DNA from: Desulfocapsa sp.
GTDB lineage: Bacteria > Desulfobacterota > Desulfobulbia > Desulfobulbales > Desulfocapsaceae
NCBI GenBank assembly: GCA_029942265.1
Contig: JAOZTO010000100.1
Coordinates: 1 to 7,868, forward strand
DNA length: 7,868 nt
Direction of reading: 5' to 3'
Position 1 is the stretch's first letter. Each line of letters starts with the position of its first letter. The position numbers and the translations under genes are program-made. Shown in pieces: positions 4,916 through 7,868 of this stretch. Under the pieces are notes generated by a model. It saw only the letters and a program-made list of their open reading frames with translations, searched no databases and was not told where the DNA came from.

Positions 4916-6012
4916 TGTTCAAAAATCAACCCACTGCCCATTTCTTCACTTACAATGCAAAGAACAAACACATACTTTGGCGATATATTTGCATTTTATT
5001 TTTTTCTCTTCTCATTACCGTTTTCCCAAGCACCCAAAGTATCATTGCAAAAAGCACAATACCCAGCAGTGTAAAATCACAGGATGCGTATCGACGAATC
5101 GCCCCTAAAATAATTCGTGAAATGAAAAAGATTGGCGCACGTCTGGGTGATCCTGTTTTTATAAGAATTTTCAAAAAAGAACGAATGTTGGAAATTTGGC
5201 TCAGACAGGGGCTCACATATGTCAAATTCAAATCATACGCCATCTGCCATCATTCCGGCGATCTTGGCCCTAAAATACGTGAAGGTGACAAGCAAAGTCC
5301 TGAAGGATTTTACACAGTTGGCGCATCACAACTCAATCCCAATTCCGACTACCATCTCTCCTTTAACCTTGGATTTCCAAACGAATACGACAGAAGCCAT
5401 AATCGCACAGGATCGCTCCTCATGGTGCACGGAAGATGCTCTTCAGCAGGTTGCTATGCCATGGCTAATTTTCGCATGGACGAAATATATGCCATTGTAG
5501 AATCAGCTATCATTTCGGGACAAAACCAAGTACCTGTTCATATCTTCCCCTTTAAAATGACAGCAAAAAACATGGCTGCATATCAGAATTCAAAATGGAT
5601 TCATTTTTGGAGAAACCTCAAAGAGGGCTATGATCACTTTGAGGGGCATCACTCCCCTCCCTTAATTGTCGTACAGGATAAACGATATACTTTTTTCACT
5701 TTTCGTCCTCTTCTTTTTGGCGGCACTCTTCAAAATGTTGCCCCAGAATTCAAGTATGCAGGACTGAAAAAAAAACGAGCACAACAGTTACTCGAAGAAA
5801 AACGGCTCGCAAAGCTACGCCTTAAAGAACAAAAAGAACGAAGAATTGCTGAGGCATTACGAATACAAAAAATCCAGCAAGAACAAGCAAGAAACGCTGA
5901 ACTAGCTAAAATAACAAAGAAAACCAAGCCCACCAGAAAAAAACCAGTCCATGTTGCAAAAGCAGAAAAACCTAAGTCTTCTTCTCCAGCCCTTTTAGGT
6001 CTAGGAGACTGA
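4915..6012 (+). CDS. YafK-type L,D-transpeptidase-fold protein with basic coiled-coil tail
   Basis: This 365-aa exported protein has a YkuD catalytic domain (about 78-215). The active-site motif MVHGRCSSAGCYAM holds H172 and the presumed nucleophile C180. The E. coli relative YafK (DpaA, about 246 aa) releases Braun lipoprotein from peptidoglycan; other members form 3-3 cross-links, so the activity is uncertain. A hydrophobic segment (about 21-39) is a signal peptide or anchor with an unusually long n-region. Residues about 280-365 are a K/E/R/Q-rich predicted coiled coil and a Lys/Pro basic tail, which makes the protein much longer than YafK. I chose the ATG at 4915; the GTG directly before it is also possible. 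No Shine-Dalgarno is seen, and the start lies in the toxin stop codon, so translation is probably coupled. The 3' end overlaps the opposing regulator gene by 41 bp. Confidence 0.88.
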   Translation: MFKNQPTAHFFTYNAKNKHILWRYICILFFSLLITVFPSTQSIIAKSTIPSSVKSQDAYRRIAPKIIREMKKIGARLGDPVFIRIFKKERMLEIWLRQGLTYVKFKSYAICHHSGDLGPKIREGDKQSPEGFYTVGASQLNPNSDYHLSFNLGFPNEYDRSHNRTGSLLMVHGRCSSAGCYAMANFRMDEIYAIVESAIISGQNQVPVHIFPFKMTAKNMAAYQNSKWIHFWRNLKEGYDHFEGHHSPPLIVVQDKRYTFFTFRPLLFGGTLQNVAPEFKYAGLKKKRAQQLLEEKRLAKLRLKEQKERRIAEALRIQKIQQEQARNAELAKITKKTKPTRKKPVHVAKAEKPKSSSPALLGLGD

Positions 6013-6631
6013 TCGTTTTACCTTCCACACGAATCAATCCCTCATCACTCATCCGAGCGAAAATTCGCGACAGAGTTTCAGGAATGGTACCAAGTAGACT
6101 AGCCAATTGACCTTTGGATATTTGCAATTTAACTGTCTGTGTGTTTCCCTGTTCTTCTGTTAGGTATAAGAGATATCCAGCCAATCGTTCAGGCACCTCT
6201 TTTAAAGATAAATTTTCAATTTGCGTTGTAAAACGCCGCAATCGCATGGAAAGCACTGCCAGCATATTCATAACCAAAGATGGCATGGTATGGACAATTT
6301 CAACAAAATCCTTCCTGGAAAAAAAAATCAGGCTGGATTTTTCAAGTGCAGTTGCATTAGCTGGAAACGGTTGATCATGAAAAACAGGAACCTCACCAAA
6401 AGGTTCTCCTGGACCGAAAATATGTAATATTTGTTCTTTTCCACTCAAAGACATTTTAAATATCTTAACTTTTCCACTAATAACCATATAAAAACCTGTC
6501 CCGGGATCACCTTCAAAAAAGATCGGTTCACCACGCTTATAGTTTTTTTTAACAGCTATCTTTTCTATTTCATCAAGATGTTCCTCCGCTAAACCGCCGA
6601 ACAATTCGCTATGTTTTATAATCTGACGCAT
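5972..6631 (-). CDS. Crp/Fnr-family transcription regulator
   Basis: This 219-aa protein has an N-terminal cyclic-nucleotide-binding-type beta barrel (about 15-115, with GDPGTGFYMVISGKVK and FGEVPVF), a long dimerisation helix (about 115-140) and a C-terminal winged helix with recognition region KGQLASLLGTIPETLSRIF (173-191). It contains no cysteine, so it cannot carry the Fe-S cluster of Fnr. The position equivalent to the cAMP-binding Arg-Ser of Crp reads PANATAL, so cAMP binding is doubtful. A Dnr/HcpR-like nitrosative-stress or redox sensor is possible but not provable here. AGGAGT (minus strand, 6644-6639) is a strong ribosome binding site and fixes the ATG at 6631. The 3' end is convergent with the transpeptidase gene. 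A palindrome at 6669-6687 may be its own operator. Confidence 0.92.
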   Translation of the reverse strand: MRQIIKHSELFGGLAEEHLDEIEKIAVKKNYKRGEPIFFEGDPGTGFYMVISGKVKIFKMSLSGKEQILHIFGPGEPFGEVPVFHDQPFPANATALEKSSLIFFSRKDFVEIVHTMPSLVMNMLAVLSMRLRRFTTQIENLSLKEVPERLAGYLLYLTEEQGNTQTVKLQISKGQLASLLGTIPETLSRIFARMSDEGLIRVEGKTISLLDLKGLEKKT

Positions 6632-6638
6632 TTACTTC

Positions 6639-6644
6639 ACTCCT
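6639..6644 (-). promoter_or_regulatory. Ribosome binding site of the Crp/Fnr-type gene
   Basis: AGGAGT on the minus strand lies 7 nt upstream of the ATG. It is the clearest Shine-Dalgarno sequence in the window and decides the start codon. Confidence 0.8.
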
Positions 6645-6668
6645 GATGATTGCAGATTGTAGAATATG

Positions 6669-6687
6669 ACAGGTATAAAAAACCTGT
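6669..6687 (-). promoter_or_regulatory. Candidate operator upstream of the Crp/Fnr-type gene
   Basis: ACAGGT-N7-ACCTGT is a perfect 6-bp inverted repeat with an A/T spacer, 38-56 nt before the ATG. On the minus strand a TATTCT -10-like sequence follows it. The symmetry suits a dimeric regulator, perhaps the gene's own product, but the half-site is neither the Crp (TGTGA) nor the Fnr (TTGAT) type. It could alternatively be a small RNA hairpin in the leader. Confidence 0.35.
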
Positions 6688-6690
6688 TTA

Positions 6691-6727
6691 GGGGTTGAAC
6701 GTGCCCTTTGCAATGGACACTCCCCCC
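6691..6727. repeat. Imperfect hairpin between crp-like gene and dinB
   Basis: GGGG (6691-6694) can pair with the C-run at 6722-6727, and GTGCCC (6701-6706) with GGACAC (6715-6720) with one mismatch. There is no adjacent U-run on the + strand. The function is unknown; it may be chance or part of a divergent regulatory region. Confidence 0.25.
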
Positions 6728-6733
6728 ACTTTA

Positions 6734-6776
6734 GCATAGTATGCAAACTTTCACTTAAAAAAACGTTGACACAACG
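6734..6776 (+). promoter_or_regulatory. Candidate dinB upstream control region with two small palindromes
   Basis: GCATAGTATGC (6734-6744) is a perfect 11-nt palindrome around a central G. CGTTGACACAACG (6764-6776) is a 5-bp inverted repeat with a 3-nt centre, and it includes TTGACA, an ideal -35 hexamer. No convincing -10 box lies at the right distance downstream, since the ATG is at 6799. No canonical E. coli-type LexA box (CTGT-N8-ACAG) is seen, so SOS control is not shown. Confidence 0.25.
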
Positions 6777-6798
6777 CACTTGAGAGCAGTTCCTGAAA

Positions 6799-7868
6799 AT
6801 GAGTCCCAAAAGACATATAATTCACATCGACATGGATGCATTTTTTGCATCGGTTGAGCAGATGGATAACCCCAAATATGCTGGTCGCCCACTTATTGTT
6901 GGAGGGAATCCAAAAGGACGTGGAGTCGTTGCCGCCTGTTCCTATGAAGCTCGAAAATTTGGTGTTCATTCCGCCATGTCAGGTGCAAAGGCTATACAAC
7001 GGTGTCCTCATGCCCTGTTTGTACGTCCGCGGATTGATCGATACCGGATCATTTCCCTGCAAATCATGCACATCTTCAAACAATACTCATCTCTAATCGA
7101 GCCACTTTCATTAGACGAAGCGTTTCTCGACATAACAACCGATCACCATAGCATCAATGAAGCGGCTGACACGGCAGAAAAAATCCGGAACCATATCTTT
7201 AATGAAATTGGCCTCACATGCTCTGCCGGTGTATCCTATAACAAGTTTTTGGCAAAAGTTGCCTCCGACATGAATAAACCTGATGGGTTAACCGTCATAA
7301 CCAAAGAACAGTCTCATGATTTTCTTTCTTCGCTGGCTGTTGGGAAATTCTACGGGGTTGGAAAAGTAACAGAAAAGAAAATGCATAGTCTCGGTATCCG
7401 TATCGGAAATGATTTACGACGATTTGAAAAAGAAGAATTACAACGTTTCTTCGGAAAAGCCGGTTCTTTTTTTTATGATATCGTTCGAGGCGTAGATACC
7501 AGACCGGTTGAAAAAAGAAAGGGACGCAAATCTATTGGCACAGAAACGACATTCCAGACAGACCTCCTTCATCTTGCAGAAATACAGGAAGTAATCCAAA
7601 ATCTGGTTCATAAAATCGAACAGAGCTTACAAAGAAAGGCAAGTTGTGGAAACACCCTTACCCTTAAAGTTAGATATCATGACTTTTACACCGTCACCCG
7701 TTCTCTCACACTTCCATCTCCCCTTTCAAGCTTTGATGATATAATGCAGCACATACCTCAACTTTTAGATTCAACCGATGTGGGTAAAGTCAAAATCCGT
7801 CTGCTTGGTATCACCATATCTAATCTTTCCGATCAATCCGTCAAACAACCCGTTCAAATGGCACTTCC
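6799..7868 (+). CDS. dinB: DNA polymerase IV (Y-family translesion polymerase), 3' end beyond the window
   Basis: The frame is open for 356 codons from the ATG at 6799 to the right edge. The product is an error-prone Y-family polymerase that bypasses lesions and extends mismatched primers. Visible landmarks are the catalytic HIDMDAFFASVE (D11, with steric-gate aromatic F15/F16), SYEARKFGV in the fingers, the second acidic motif SLDEAFLD (D106, E107), CSAGVSYNKFLAKVASDMNKP, the helix-hairpin-helix FYGVGKVTEKKMHSLGI and the little-finger domain from about 240. The last codons read QMAL followed by a partial proline codon. This resembles the start of a C-terminal beta-clamp-binding motif (QLxLF type), so only a few residues are probably missing. 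No strong Shine-Dalgarno is seen. It is divergent from the Crp/Fnr-type gene. Confidence 0.96.
   Translation, partial: MSPKRHIIHIDMDAFFASVEQMDNPKYAGRPLIVGGNPKGRGVVAACSYEARKFGVHSAMSGAKAIQRCPHALFVRPRIDRYRIISLQIMHIFKQYSSLIEPLSLDEAFLDITTDHHSINEAADTAEKIRNHIFNEIGLTCSAGVSYNKFLAKVASDMNKPDGLTVITKEQSHDFLSSLAVGKFYGVGKVTEKKMHSLGIRIGNDLRRFEKEELQRFFGKAGSFFYDIVRGVDTRPVEKRKGRKSIGTETTFQTDLLHLAEIQEVIQNLVHKIEQSLQRKASCGNTLTLKVRYHDFYTVTRSLTLPSPLSSFDDIMQHIPQLLDSTDVGKVKIRLLGITISNLSDQSVKQPVQMAL

Noticed and set aside
6660..6798. LexA (SOS) box before dinB.
   Set aside because: No CTGT-N8-ACAG is present. CTGTTTAGGGGTTGAAC has only one half-site.

Overview
This window reads as the chromosome of a motile, AT-rich Gram-negative bacterium. 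The gene set would fit a delta-proteobacterium of the Desulfovibrio type: a FlgO-family flagellar lipoprotein, a YafK-type L,D-transpeptidase, a cysteine-free Crp/Fnr regulator and an NtrC-type response regulator. That placement is an inference from gene style and is only moderately secure.

Layout. The left edge (1-64) holds what looks like the last codons of a + strand gene. Positions 86-348 carry two tandem copies (A and B) of a long palindromic repeat. Next, on the minus strand, lies a sigma-54-dependent response regulator (359-1747), then a third repeat copy in opposite orientation (C, 1779-1889), then a PHP-domain phosphoesterase (1906-2772). A divergent promoter region (2773-2961) leads to a + strand pair of overlapping lipoprotein genes (2962-4280), the second of which is FlgO-like. 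A ParE-type toxin-antitoxin pair follows (4410-4915). Its toxin stop codon overlaps the start of the L,D-transpeptidase gene (4915-6012), so three cistrons are chained by 4-nt and 1-nt overlaps. The transpeptidase converges on, and overlaps by 41 bp, a minus-strand Crp/Fnr-type regulator (5972-6631). A short divergent region rich in small palindromes precedes dinB (DNA polymerase IV), which runs off the right edge inside its presumed clamp-binding tail.

Most notable signal. The repeat family is modular: a lead-in of about 45 nt followed by a hairpin of 107-111 nt, with a nearly invariant 23-nt apical loop in copies B and C. Hairpin arms differ between copies by compensatory base-pair changes (five seen by eye). 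In copy B all six transition-type imperfect pairs are G.U wobbles when read lead-in first, which points to selection on RNA structure in that orientation. Inverted copies B and C tightly bracket the response-regulator gene. The lead-in of copy C also encodes the last codons and the stop of the PHP gene. These repeats are my best candidate for an undescribed element. The rest of the window is recognisable gene families in partly unusual arrangements.
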